Shown here one piece after another: positions 8,850 to 17,044 of a stretch of DNA of 64,000 nt. Under the pieces are notes generated by a model. That model saw nothing but the letters and a program-made list of their open reading frames with translations, made no database searches and had not been told where the DNA came from. How positions within the stretch are numbered: position 1 is the stretch's first letter; the number at the start of each line of letters is the position of its first letter. The DNA is taken from the NCBI GenBank assembly GCA_021325495.1, contig JAJPGZ010000002.1, positions 558,001-622,000 on the forward strand, in the 5' to 3' direction. Both the position numbers and the translations under genes were made by a program. The stretch is from Spartobacteria bacterium (GTDB lineage: Bacteria > Verrucomicrobiota > Verrucomicrobiia > Chthoniobacterales > UBA10450).

Positions 8850-9296
8850 TTACCATGTCACGGTCGCTTTCCCGGAGGAATCGACCGTCGCTTTGTTCCC
8901 GAGCAGCCTAACGAACACGAAATGCGCCTCGCTATCGCGCGAAACTTTTCCGTAAAGGGTGATCCCGCCGCCGCCGCCGCTCGTTGGCAATGATTTAAAG
9001 GCGGCGAGATCGCTTTTCGAAATCATCACGCGCACGTGCGCGAACCCTTTCTCGCCCCCCGGCGCGGTTTGCCAGATCGAGCCTTCGTACCAACTCGGCT
9101 TCAGATGATGAATGTCTTTGCCGCGAAAATCGCAGCGCACTTCCACCAGCCGCCCGATGTGCGCGTCGAAATTTTTGCTCAGGGTCGCGACATCGGTTTT
9201 CTCGAGCGTGGCCCAGGCCTTGGAATTCAAATCGATTGCATGCGAGCCGAAGGTGAACGCGAGCGCGAATACCACCGCGCAGAAAAATTTCTTCAT
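8850..9296 (-). CDS. Hypothetical secreted protein
   Basis: 148 residues from the ATG at 9296 (MKKFFCAVVFALAFTFGSHA, a clear signal peptide); an in-frame ATG four codons earlier is less likely. The mature part has LEKTDVATLSKNFDAHIGRLVEVRCDFRGKDIHHLKPSWYEGSIWQ and ends in beta-rich sequence with a five-glycine run. It resembles small OB-like periplasmic proteins, but I cannot assign a family. Its last codons include a motif A copy at 8841-8851 just past the stop and a motif B copy inside (LLGN). Confidence 0.55.
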   Translation of the reverse strand: MKKFFCAVVFALAFTFGSHAIDLNSKAWATLEKTDVATLSKNFDAHIGRLVEVRCDFRGKDIHHLKPSWYEGSIWQTAPGGEKGFAHVRVMISKSDLAAFKSLPTSGGGGGITLYGKVSRDSEAHFVFVRLLGNKATVDSSGKATVTW

Positions 9297-9348
9297 GCGC
9301 CAGAGCATAGCAACACCGGCGGGGCTTGAGAAGTCTGGCCGGGGGCGA

Positions 9349-9882
9349 CTACAATTTCTTCAGGGGCGGAACGATTAGGTTCGTCGTGATCGTCTGGGTG
9401 CCGTCGGAAAGATCGACATGTCCATCTGCGATCCGCGTCACGCGCAAACTCACGGCAACATTGCGCGTCGGCGTGTGCAAGACGACCTCATCGCCTTCGG
9501 TCAGCGCACGACCATTGATCACGGCGAGTCGCGGATGGCCAAGCGCAATCGCGCTCACGCGCAACATCTCCGGTCCATATTGAATCGTGACCGGCGAGGG
9601 CGTTTCATTCGAATGCGGCGCCGCAGCCAGCCGATGCGTTTCGACTTGGAGCATTCGAACTTCGCGGTGGTCGCGATACTTGAGATAGTGACCGCGAAAG
9701 AGATATCCGCCACCGGCGACGAGCGCGCCACCGAGCAAGAGAATGATCCACCGCTGCGTTGCTCTCGAAAAAATACCATCGGCCGAAGCATTTGAATCGG
9801 ACGCCGGAGTTGGCTGGGGCCCGAACGAGGCCACGGACGACAGCAAACGCGGATTGGGCAATTTGCTCGGGAGAATGTCCAT
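9349..9882 (-). CDS. Single-pass membrane protein with GspB/PilP-like C-terminal domain
   Basis: 177 residues. A cytoplasmic, proline-rich N-terminus is followed by one helix at about 45-62 (WIILLLGGALVAGGGYLF) and a periplasmic domain. The end (VSAIALGHPRLAVINGRALTEGDEVVL...VTRIADGHVDLSDGTQTI) resembles the small beta domain of GspB/PilP-type secretion and pilus assembly proteins, where an INGR-x-GD pattern precedes a strand carrying V-L-x-G. The similarity is weak and judged by eye. The window also encodes two prepilins, so a link to pilus or type II secretion assembly is possible. Confidence 0.45.
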   Translation of the reverse strand: MDILPSKLPNPRLLSSVASFGPQPTPASDSNASADGIFSRATQRWIILLLGGALVAGGGYLFRGHYLKYRDHREVRMLQVETHRLAAAPHSNETPSPVTIQYGPEMLRVSAIALGHPRLAVINGRALTEGDEVVLHTPTRNVAVSLRVTRIADGHVDLSDGTQTITTNLIVPPLKKL

Positions 9883-9967
9883 GTTGGCCTAACTAAGCAT
9901 CGTCCGCGCCACACTCCTCCGGAGGCGGCTTGTTCCGCCGGCCGGCCGGCGTAGAATTGTCGATCTT

Positions 9968-11686
9968 ATGATGCGTTTGCGCGCCTCACTTCTTCTGCTC
10001 TCGCTCGCGACCTCGTCCGTCTTCGGACAAGATCGACAATCGCCGGTCGCGGCCGCCGATACGTCCGGGTTCGACTTCAAACAATTCGGTTTGCTCGCGA
10101 TCCAAGACGGCGGCCGGCGCAAACCGATCGACACCTTCGCGCGCGAATCGCTCATCCGCATCAATGCAAGATCGACATATACCGATCGCAACGGCCGTAA
10201 ATGGCAGCCGCTCGATTTCGTTTTGTCGGCCCTGCTCGAGACGCACGATTGGCAAAACGAGCCGATGATTTTGCTCTCGTTAGGCAAATTGAAGGAACAA
10301 CTCGGTTTACCGGTGACACAACGTCGTTTCACTTTTGCGCAGCTAAGTGCGCTGCCGGAATTGAACCGGATCGCGAACGAAGCGCACGCCCGCCGCAAAG
10401 CCGAGCAACCGCTCGATCGCGTGCAAAACGAAGCAATGAACGTGAGCGAACGAATGGCTTTGCTCGCGCATATTATGGACGGCAGCGCGTTGCTCTTCGT
10501 GCCCGCGCCGAAGAACGAGATCGATCCGTGGGTCGTGCCGCCGGAGTTTTCGCGTTACTACACCGAGGAACAATTCGCGCCGGCGCGCACGTCGTTACAG
10601 GAAACGGCGACGGCTTATGCGAATGGCGATGGATTTCAATTCAGTGGCGCGTCGAAAAATTTGCGCGACAACCTGCGCGCGCTTAGTCCCGCGATTTACC
10701 CGCAAGATCGACAACTACAGCTCGAATATTCTTCGAACCATCTCGAAGCTTTTTATCGCGCGATCTGGCTCTACGCGCTCGCGTTTTTCATTTTGCTCTT
10801 CGCCCATCTTCGCCGCAGCGGCCCGGCCTTGCGCGGCATCGGAGTCGTCATCGCGCTCGCCGCCATCGCGCTGCACGCGACCGGGATTATTTTGCGTTGC
10901 CTGATCGCGGGCCGGCCGCCGGTGACGAACATGTACGAATCGATCATCTGGGTTTCGTTCGCGGTTTCATTCTTCGGCATGATCTTTTTCCTGCGTTATC
11001 GCACGCTGGTGTATTTGCTCGCGGCATTGCCCGCGACGCTGCTCGCGCTCTTGTTAGTCCATCAAATGCCGATCGCGATGCCGGCGAGTATCGATCCGCT
11101 CGTGCCGGTGTTGCGCGATAATTTCTGGCTCACCATTCACGTGCTCACCATCACCTTGAGCTACGCGGCGTTCCTGCTCGCGTGCGCGTTCGGACACATT
11201 TTGCTTTTTCGTTATGCGCGTGATCCGCGCGGCGCACGCGCTGACGCGCCGATGCATTTCTGGTTGTATCGCGTGCTGCAACTTGGCGTTCTCCTCCTCG
11301 CTGCCGGCACAATTCTCGGCGGCGTGTGGGCGAATTATTCCTGGGGTCGTTTCTGGGGTTGGGACCCGAAGGAGACTTGGGCGTTGATCGCGCTGCTTTG
11401 TTACATCACGACCTTGCACGGACGGCTCGCCGGTTGGTGGACGCAGTTCGGTCTGGTGGTCGCGAGCGTGATCTGTTTTCTCGCAGTCTTAATGGCGTGG
11501 TACGGAGTAAACTTTGTTCTCGGCAAAGGATTGCACTCCTACGGATTTGGAATTGGCGGCGAAACCTACGTGGTCACGCTGGTGATTGTCGATCTTGCCT
11601 TCGTCGCGTTCGCCGTCTGGCGATATCGCGCAGCCAGGTCGCTCGTTAGGCAAACGGCCCCGGCGAACGAAGAAGTCGTCGCCTGA
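9968..11686 (+). CDS. ccsA: Cytochrome c assembly protein CcsA/ResC-like
   Basis: 572 residues with a signal-like N-terminus, a large extracytoplasmic region (about 25-255) and then about eight membrane helices. The tryptophan-rich haem-handling motif reads WGRFWGWDPKETWALI near residue 455, and conserved histidines lie in helices (HATGII, TIHVLTITLSYAAF, LHGRLAGWW). CcsA with CcsB delivers haem to apocytochrome c outside the inner membrane (system II). The long N-terminal domain with IQDGGRRKPIDTFARESL is typical of CcsA fused to a ResB-like or unknown periplasmic part in Bacteroidetes and PVC bacteria. No ccsB is adjacent. It contains motif A copies read as QDRQ twice and RST once. Confidence 0.9.
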   Translation: MMRLRASLLLLSLATSSVFGQDRQSPVAAADTSGFDFKQFGLLAIQDGGRRKPIDTFARESLIRINARSTYTDRNGRKWQPLDFVLSALLETHDWQNEPMILLSLGKLKEQLGLPVTQRRFTFAQLSALPELNRIANEAHARRKAEQPLDRVQNEAMNVSERMALLAHIMDGSALLFVPAPKNEIDPWVVPPEFSRYYTEEQFAPARTSLQETATAYANGDGFQFSGASKNLRDNLRALSPAIYPQDRQLQLEYSSNHLEAFYRAIWLYALAFFILLFAHLRRSGPALRGIGVVIALAAIALHATGIILRCLIAGRPPVTNMYESIIWVSFAVSFFGMIFFLRYRTLVYLLAALPATLLALLLVHQMPIAMPASIDPLVPVLRDNFWLTIHVLTITLSYAAFLLACAFGHILLFRYARDPRGARADAPMHFWLYRVLQLGVLLLAAGTILGGVWANYSWGRFWGWDPKETWALIALLCYITTLHGRLAGWWTQFGLVVASVICFLAVLMAWYGVNFVLGKGLHSYGFGIGGETYVVTLVIVDLAFVAFAVWRYRAARSLVRQTAPANEEVVA

Positions 11687-12073
11687 TCAACGTCCGCCGA
11701 GAATCGCGCGTCCGCCCGCGAATTCGATCGGCACGATCAGTTTGTAAATCGTGCGCGGACGAAAGTGCCACTGCCGCAGAGTTTCAATCGCGATGCGATC
11801 GAGCTCGGGATCGCCGCAACTTTGCAGCACGCGCACACTCGAGACGAAAGAAGTCACCACTTGAATGTCGATCGCGTAAACACCGCGACCGCGAATGTGA
11901 TGCCCGGGCGGCACGACCGGGCGCGGCGCCGACACGAGGCAGTCCATCGGACCGAAGCGCGTTTGCACGATCATTCCGGGCAAGAGCGTGCCCGCCGGAA
12001 TGTTCGGCTGGAGCGCGAGAAGCGAAGAAGTGGTGAGAAGAAGCCAAAGAAGAATGAGGGGACGGCATTTCAT
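11687..12073 (-). CDS. Secreted protein with TonB-like C-terminal domain
   Basis: 128 residues from ATG 12073, where a signal peptide starts (MKCRPLILLWLLLTTSSLLA); the extension to 12106 adds only charged residues. The end SSVRVLQSCGDPELDRIAIETLRQWHFRPRTI matches the TonB/TolA C-terminal signature (V...SG...D..A..alr.WrF.P). With no membrane anchor other than the signal it may be a soluble TonB-like domain. Its TGA stop shares the palindrome TGATCA with the stop of convergent ccsA, so the two genes abut exactly. Confidence 0.6.
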   Translation of the reverse strand: MKCRPLILLWLLLTTSSLLALQPNIPAGTLLPGMIVQTRFGPMDCLVSAPRPVVPPGHHIRGRGVYAIDIQVVTSFVSSVRVLQSCGDPELDRIAIETLRQWHFRPRTIYKLIVPIEFAGGRAILGGR

Positions 12074-12081
12074 ACGCCAAT

Positions 12082-12657
12082 TTATTTTTTCAGGCGCGGT
12101 TCGCAAATTTCGCAGAGCACATGCAGCAGAAATTTGTGCGCTTCCTGAATGCGCGCGGTCGCGTCACCTTTCACCACAAGATCGACATCGGCGATGCCGG
12201 CACATTCCCCGCCATCGCGACCGAGGAGCGCGATCGATTTCAACTTTAACGCGCGCGCTTCTTCCAACGCGCGCCGAATGTTCGCCGATTTTCCGCTGGT
12301 CGAAATCGCAATAAGAACGTCGTTAGGCCGGCCAAAGCCGCGCACTTGTCGCGCAAAAATTTCTTCGAACCCGTAGTCGTTCCCCGTTGCCGTGATCAGA
12401 CTCCCGCCTTGGGACAAATTCAAAGCCGGATACGGTTGTCGATCTTGCACGAAACGGCAGGCCAGCTCCGTGCAGAAATCGGCACAATCAGCCGCGCTCC
12501 CGCCATTGCCGCAGGCGAGCACCTTATTGCCGCTCGTTAGGCAATTCCCGATGAGCTCGGCCGCCTTGTCCACATTTGGCTCGAGCTCGCGCAGCGACTG
12601 GAGCGTTGCCGCGCCGGCCGCGATCGCGTTCCGCAGGATTTCGGATGAATTCGGCAT
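12082..12657 (-). CDS. gmhA: Phosphoheptose isomerase (sedoheptulose 7-phosphate isomerase)
   Basis: 191 residues from ATG 12657 (MPNSSEILRNAI). The open frame continues upstream into the tRNA-Val gene, but that extension reads as a typical tRNA translation and is rejected. It is a SIS-fold enzyme: ACGNGGSAADCADFCTELACRF with phosphate-binding residues, LIAISTSGKSANI, and ETHKFLLHVLCE-like HKFLLH near the end. GmhA converts sedoheptulose 7-phosphate to D-glycero-heptose 7-phosphate, the first step to ADP-heptose for LPS core, consistent with the heptosyltransferase-like gene at 29.8 kb. A motif A copy is read as QDRQ. Confidence 0.93.
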   Translation of the reverse strand: MPNSSEILRNAIAAGAATLQSLRELEPNVDKAAELIGNCLTSGNKVLACGNGGSAADCADFCTELACRFVQDRQPYPALNLSQGGSLITATGNDYGFEEIFARQVRGFGRPNDVLIAISTSGKSANIRRALEEARALKLKSIALLGRDGGECAGIADVDLVVKGDATARIQEAHKFLLHVLCEICEPRLKK

Positions 12658-12671
12658 GCGGCTTAGAATCG

Positions 12672-12743
<72 letters not shown>

Positions 12744-12799
12744 TCGAAAAATCAGAGCGCAACTATGCGACGCACCGGCAAAATGCGCAAGCCGACGAG

Positions 12800-12825
12800 A
12801 TGTCGATCTTACCCTTGTCGATCTT
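12800..12825. repeat. Tandem motif A pair, 15-bp period
   Basis: Two motif A copies in the same orientation (minus) start 15 bp apart in the 88-bp gap between tRNA-Val and the end of the response-regulator gene. Equal 15-bp tandem pairs occur at 33511 and 38643. Confidence 0.9.
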
Positions 12826-12831
12826 GCGGCG

Positions 12832-13383
12832 TTAGGCCGCGAGCTTGACCGCTTCTTTGTGACCGAGGATGCGGACGGTGTCTTTGAGCTGATCGATCTT
12901 GAGCGGCTTCTTCAAGACCGTGATCGGCCCCTTCGCCAAAATGCGATTGAGCATATCGCTGTCGGGATAACCGGTGATGATGATAATCGGACACTCCGGC
13001 TGCTCGTCTTTCATCATGTCGTAAATTTCGTCCGCCGGCCCATCGGGAAGTTTCAAATCGAGAAACACGAGATCGAATTTTTGCTTTTCAATTACCGCGA
13101 GCGCTTCCTTCACCGTCCCGACCACAACGCGACTAAAACCGATTTTCTTGAGGAAAAGTTTAAACAGGTTTTGCAGGCTCTCGTCGTCATCGACCACGAG
13201 CACGGTGGGCTGGCCCGATTTGTCCTCTTTCAGGATGTCCTTATCGAGCGACGATTTCTTGATGCGCCAGCGTCCGCCGATCTGGATCGCCGGCAACTGA
13301 CCGCGTTGTACTAGATAGTAGACAGTCGGTAACGGAATGCGGAGGTATTTGGCGGTTTCTTTAACCGTCAGCAAATTATGCAT
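12832..13383 (-). CDS. Excisionase-type HTH fused to a response-regulator receiver domain
   Basis: 183 residues. Residues 1-48 are a helix-turn-helix of the excisionase/MerR-like type (LLTVKETAKYLRIPLPTVYYLVQRGQLPAIQIGGRWRIKKSSLDKDI). Residues 60-175 are a CheY-like receiver with acidic DDD at 65-67, phospho-acceptor Asp 109 in FLDLKLPDG, Thr near 137 and Lys 159 in LKKPL. The order is reversed compared with ordinary response regulators, in which the receiver comes first. It could be a DNA-binding regulator controlled by phosphorylation. No kinase gene is adjacent; the CHASE2 kinase at 3.1 kb is an orphan in the same window. Confidence 0.85.
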   Translation of the reverse strand: MHNLLTVKETAKYLRIPLPTVYYLVQRGQLPAIQIGGRWRIKKSSLDKDILKEDKSGQPTVLVVDDDESLQNLFKLFLKKIGFSRVVVGTVKEALAVIEKQKFDLVFLDLKLPDGPADEIYDMMKDEQPECPIIIITGYPDSDMLNRILAKGPITVLKKPLKIDQLKDTVRILGHKEAVKLAA

Positions 13384-13593
13384 TCGAGATCACCAACTTC
13401 CGAAAAGAAGAGCACGCCATTTGAGATCGCCGTCCAGCATGGGCATGTTTCGATTTCGTGTCAATCTCTTCTTCATCGCGCTCGTTAGACAAATGCGGCT
13501 CTCGCGCATGCGATTGTCGATCTTGCGTGACAACCCGGCGCGTTGAGTCGTGACTGGACAAGCGCAAGGCGGCGGTGGACTATTCCGGCTCCG

Positions 13594-14214
13594 ATGAGCG
13601 CGCTTTTCTTCAAACGCTTTCTGAAACGTCCCTTTCAGATCGCGTCCATCGTGCCCAGCTCAAGAGCGTTGGTCGAGCGTGTCTCGGATAAGATCGATTT
13701 CGATCGCGCCCGCGTCATCGCCGAGTACGGCCCCGGCGAAGGTGTGCACTCGCGTGAGATCGCGCGCCGGATGCGGCGCGATGCGCAGCTGCTGCTCTTC
13801 GAATTGGACCCGGCGTTTTCGCGCGACCTGGAAAGGCAATTCGCAAACGACCCGCGCGTGCACGTGATCAATGACAATGCCGCGCATTTGCCTAACGAGC
13901 TCGCTCGGCGCGGCATCGCGCAATGCGATTACATCATTTCTGGAATTCCATTTAGCATTCTCAAGATCGACAAGAAACTTTCGCTCCTGCAACAAACGCA
14001 CGATGCGCTCGCGCCCGGTGGCAGTTTCATTATTTACCAGGTCACGAACGAGCTGAAGCAGCACGCATCGCCGATTTTCGAAGAAGCCGACTCCGAATAT
14101 TTCCTGCAAAATATTCCGCCGATGTTCATCACCGTTTTTCGCAAGGCGGCGCTGAAAAACAATGGCAACGGCGCATTCGCGGACTCGCATTACTCTTCGA
14201 ACCAGCGCGCATGA
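13594..14214 (+). CDS. PmtA-like SAM-dependent phospholipid methyltransferase
   Basis: 206 residues from ATG 13594; the open frame extends to 13543, but the family begins near MSALFFKRFLKRPFQIASIVPSSRALVERV. SAM-binding motifs are VIAEYGPGEGVHSREIARRM (motif I), LLFELDPAFSRDL (acidic end of strand 2) and VHVINDNAAHLP. YIISGIPFSIL replaces the catalytic strand-4 motif as in PmtA-type phosphatidylethanolamine N-methyltransferases and related rRNA-methylase-like proteins. It may make methylated phospholipids at the inner membrane. The TGA overlaps the ATG of fumC (ATGA), so the two are translationally coupled. Confidence 0.75.
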   Translation: MSALFFKRFLKRPFQIASIVPSSRALVERVSDKIDFDRARVIAEYGPGEGVHSREIARRMRRDAQLLLFELDPAFSRDLERQFANDPRVHVINDNAAHLPNELARRGIAQCDYIISGIPFSILKIDKKLSLLQQTHDALAPGGSFIIYQVTNELKQHASPIFEEADSEYFLQNIPPMFITVFRKAALKNNGNGAFADSHYSSNQRA

Positions 14215-15629
14215 CCGGCGGCGGGACGCGCGTGGAAAAAGATTCGATGGGCGAGATGTCGCTTCCGGCATCCGCGCTCTGGGGCGCGTCGACGCAACGC
14301 GCGGTCCTGAATTTTCCGGTGAGCGGTTATCGTTTTTCGCGACCGTTCATTCGCGCGCTGGGGTTGATCAAATGGGCGGCGGCACAGGCAAATCACGATC
14401 TTGGATTGCTCGATGCGCATCGCTCTTCGCTCATTGTGCAAGCGGCCGAGGAAGTGATCGAAGGCAAGCTCGACGAACATTTCCCGCTCGACATCTTCCA
14501 GACCGGCTCGGGCACGAGCACGAACACGAACGCGAATGAAGTGATCGCGAACCGTGCCGCGCAACTTGCGGGCGAGAAAGTTGGTTCACGGTCGCTCGTT
14601 CATCCTAACGACCATGTGAACATGGGCCAGTCGAGTAACGATGTCATTCCCTCGGCCATTCACGTCAGCGCGGCCGAGCAATTAAAAACGCATCTCATTC
14701 CCGCCCTAACGAAGCTGCATACTGCGCTCGATCAGAAAGCGAAAGAGTTTTGGGACATTATTAAAATCGGCCGGACGCATTTGATGGATGCGACGCCGGT
14801 GCGACTCGGCCAGGAATTTGCCGGTTACGCGCAGCAAGTCGCGTATGGCAAGCAACGCGCCGAAAAAGCGCTCGACGTTTTGCGCGAGCTCGCGCTCGGC
14901 GGCACCGCCGTCGGCACCGGCTTGAATCGACATGTCGATCTTCCGAAGAAAGCGATACATCATCTCGAACAGCGCACCGGGATTAAATTCTTCGAGGCGA
15001 AAAATCATTTCGAAGCGCAAGGCGGCAAAGACGCCGTGGTCGAAGCGAGCGGGCAGCTCAAAACGATTGCGACCAGCCTGTTTAAAATCGCGAACGACAT
15101 TCGTTTGTTAGGCAGCGGCCCGCGTTGCGGCATTGGCGAAATTCAACTGCCCGCGACACAACCGGGAAGTTCCATCATGCCCGGCAAAGTGAACCCGGTC
15201 ATGTGCGAGGCGATGATGATGGTTTGCGCGGAAGTGTTCGGCAACGACACCTGCGTCACCTGGGCCGGCGCGAACGGCAATCTCGAGCTCAACGTCATGA
15301 TGCCGGTCATGGCGCACGATCTTCTGGAGTCGATCCGCTTGCTCGCGAATGCGTGCGAAATTTTCGCCGAAAAATGCGTCGCCGGCATTCAGGCGAACAA
15401 GGAACGTTGCGCGGAGCTGATCGAACTCTCGATGTCGATGGTGACGAGTCTCGCCCCGAAGATTGGTTACGATCGCGCAGCGGAAATTGCGAAGGAAAGC
15501 GTGAAGACCGGCAAAACCGTGCGGCAACTTTGCCGCGAGAAAAAGATTTTGCCGGAGGACGAACTCGAACGCGCGCTCGATCCGGTGGCGATGACCGAGC
15601 CCGGCGGCGAAGGCGCGGCCGGTGGATAA
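14211..15629 (+). CDS. fumC: Fumarate hydratase, class II
   Basis: 472 residues, the usual length of class II fumarases. The signature GSSIMPGKVNPVMCEAMMMV is near residue 320, with TGSGTSTNTNANEV near 99, LVHPNDHVNMGQSSND near 129 and GRTHLMDATPVRLGQE near 186 (active-site His and flanking residues). The enzyme interconverts fumarate and malate in the TCA cycle without an iron-sulfur cluster. Its ATG overlaps the upstream methyltransferase stop. The C-terminal extension GGEGAAGG is short and glycine-rich. Motif A is read as VDL. Confidence 0.96.
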   Translation: MTGGGTRVEKDSMGEMSLPASALWGASTQRAVLNFPVSGYRFSRPFIRALGLIKWAAAQANHDLGLLDAHRSSLIVQAAEEVIEGKLDEHFPLDIFQTGSGTSTNTNANEVIANRAAQLAGEKVGSRSLVHPNDHVNMGQSSNDVIPSAIHVSAAEQLKTHLIPALTKLHTALDQKAKEFWDIIKIGRTHLMDATPVRLGQEFAGYAQQVAYGKQRAEKALDVLRELALGGTAVGTGLNRHVDLPKKAIHHLEQRTGIKFFEAKNHFEAQGGKDAVVEASGQLKTIATSLFKIANDIRLLGSGPRCGIGEIQLPATQPGSSIMPGKVNPVMCEAMMMVCAEVFGNDTCVTWAGANGNLELNVMMPVMAHDLLESIRLLANACEIFAEKCVAGIQANKERCAELIELSMSMVTSLAPKIGYDRAAEIAKESVKTGKTVRQLCREKKILPEDELERALDPVAMTEPGGEGAAGG

Positions 15630-15630
15630 C

Positions 15631-16125
15631 ATGTCGATCTTGCGAGTAGCAGGCGCGGTCGCGTTCGTCGTCGCGGCGAGTTCGTTAGCCGCGGCCGATG
15701 AAAGAATCGACGTCGCTAAGATCATCGATAAAGCCGCGGCCGAAGCGATTCTCGAGACCGACGCGAAAGATCCGAGACCGATTAATGTCGCCGGAAAAGA
15801 CGGTTACTACTCGAAGTGCAATTACTACAGCACCGGGCCGGGAAAATTGTTAATCCTTCGTTTGTATCAAGCGGCCGCCGGTTACGACGCGAGCAAAGAG
15901 CTCGACCACGTGCATGCGACCAGCGGCCTAACGAAAACGATTTCCGGGCTCGGCGATAAGGCGGAGATCGCGAGCGGCTCCGGCAGCGGATTAAGCGAAA
16001 ACGTTTCCATGCTTTACGTGGTCAAAGGCACCACGCTCGTGACCGTCGGCCTGCGCGGGTTCGACGAGGACACGGCTGCGGAAAAGATGAAGACGGTCGC
16101 AAAAACAATTCTCGAGCATCTCTAG
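15631..16125 (+). CDS. Hypothetical secreted protein
   Basis: 164 residues from ATG 15631, whose first codons are a motif A copy (ATG TCG ATC TTG, MSIL). A signal peptide follows (VAGAVAFVVAASSLAAA). A GTG at 15622 is in frame but gives no better start. The mature part has an alpha/beta look (AKIIDKAAAEAILETDAKDPRPI...SKCNYYSTGPGKLLILRLYQAA...GDKAEIASGSGSGLSENVSMLYVVKGTTLVTVGL...MKTVAKTILEHL), similar to small DUF3558-type lipoprotein folds, but without a lipobox. Function unknown. It overlaps no gene but starts 1 base after the fumC stop. Confidence 0.6.
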   Translation: MSILRVAGAVAFVVAASSLAAADERIDVAKIIDKAAAEAILETDAKDPRPINVAGKDGYYSKCNYYSTGPGKLLILRLYQAAAGYDASKELDHVHATSGLTKTISGLGDKAEIASGSGSGLSENVSMLYVVKGTTLVTVGLRGFDEDTAAEKMKTVAKTILEHL

Positions 16126-16157
16126 CGCGACCGGCGCACCTTCGTAAGATCGACAAT

Positions 16158-16535
16158 ATGGTTGCCAAACTCGAAGGCCCACAATTTTCTGGCGGCGCGA
16201 ACATCGCCATCAAATGTCCTGCGCACACCTACGAAGCGACGGTCGCGTTTTATCGCGACACGCTCGCGTTGCCGGTGATCGAAGAAGAACCGGACGGCTG
16301 CATTTTCCAATTCGGCCCTAATCGATTGTGGCTCGACAAAGTTCCGAACCTGGCTCACCCCGACATCTGGCTCGAGCTCGAGACTAACGACACCGAAGCC
16401 GCCGCGTCGTTTCTAAAAATCAACGGCGTGCCGCGCCGCGACGAAGTCGAACAACTGCGCGAAGATTTCGACGGCTTCTTCGTTTCCGCGCCGAACGGCG
16501 TCGTCCATTTAGTGATCGGACACGAAGAAGCTTAA
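16158..16535 (+). CDS. VOC (glyoxalase/bleomycin-resistance) superfamily protein
   Basis: 125 residues with one vicinal-oxygen-chelate fold: ANIAIKCPAHTYEATVAFYRDTLALPVIEEEPDGCIFQFGPNRLWLDKV, then WLELETNDTEAAASFLKINGVPRRDEVEQL and FFVSAPNGVVHLVIG. The FYRDTLALPV turn is the hallmark. Substrate unknown. Motif A (16146-16156) ends one base before the ATG, in the position where a ribosome-binding site would lie, so translation must use a weak or overlapping site. Confidence 0.8.
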   Translation: MVAKLEGPQFSGGANIAIKCPAHTYEATVAFYRDTLALPVIEEEPDGCIFQFGPNRLWLDKVPNLAHPDIWLELETNDTEAAASFLKINGVPRRDEVEQLREDFDGFFVSAPNGVVHLVIGHEEA

Positions 16536-17044
16536 ACGTGTCGTCCCATGATCGTGAGATCACGGTAAACGCCATCGAGTAAAGCAACGCGCGGGAGTAA
16601 TCCCCATTTCTCGAAGCCGAGTTGCCCGAATAATTTCAAGCTCGGCTCGTTATGCGCGAAAATGAGGCCGACCATGGCGGTGATGCCTAACGAATCGGCG
16701 CGCGCGATTGCTTCTTCCAGTAACATGCGGGCGAGGCCGCGCCGGCGAAATCTTTGATCGACATATACACTCAGCTCGACCGTGCCGCTGTAGGCGCAAC
16801 GCGGAATAAATGGTTTGATCGTGAGCCAGGCTGCAACTTCACCGTCGATCTCTGCGACCCAGAACGGATGTCGATTGGGCGAGTGATCTTTGATCCAATT
16901 TTTGCGTTCTTCGACGGTGACCTGATCGAGTTGCGCGGTGGACATGCGGGTTGCAACGGCGTCGTTGTAAATTCGCACGATCGCCGCAAGATCGACATCT
17001 ACGGCGTCGCGAATCTTTATTTGTTCTGCGACCGCTCCGCTCAC
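16532..17044 (-). CDS. GNAT N-acetyltransferase, phosphinothricin-acetyltransferase-like
   Basis: 170 residues from a GTG at 17044 that overlaps the TGA of the upstream hydrolase (GTGA). The longer open frame to 17590 is a shadow. The sequence IKIRDAVDVDLAAIVRIYNDAVATRMSTAQLDQVTVEER, PFWVAEIDGEVAAWLTIKPF, TVELSVYVDQRFRRRGLARMLLEEAI (acetyl-CoA loop RRRGLA) and HNEPSLKLFGQLGFEKWGLLP matches the PAT branch of the GNAT fold. Those enzymes acetylate small amines or methionine derivatives. The natural substrate cannot be told. Its end overlaps the convergent VOC gene by 4 bp. Confidence 0.85.
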   Translation of the reverse strand: MSGAVAEQIKIRDAVDVDLAAIVRIYNDAVATRMSTAQLDQVTVEERKNWIKDHSPNRHPFWVAEIDGEVAAWLTIKPFIPRCAYSGTVELSVYVDQRFRRRGLARMLLEEAIARADSLGITAMVGLIFAHNEPSLKLFGQLGFEKWGLLPRVALLDGVYRDLTIMGRHV

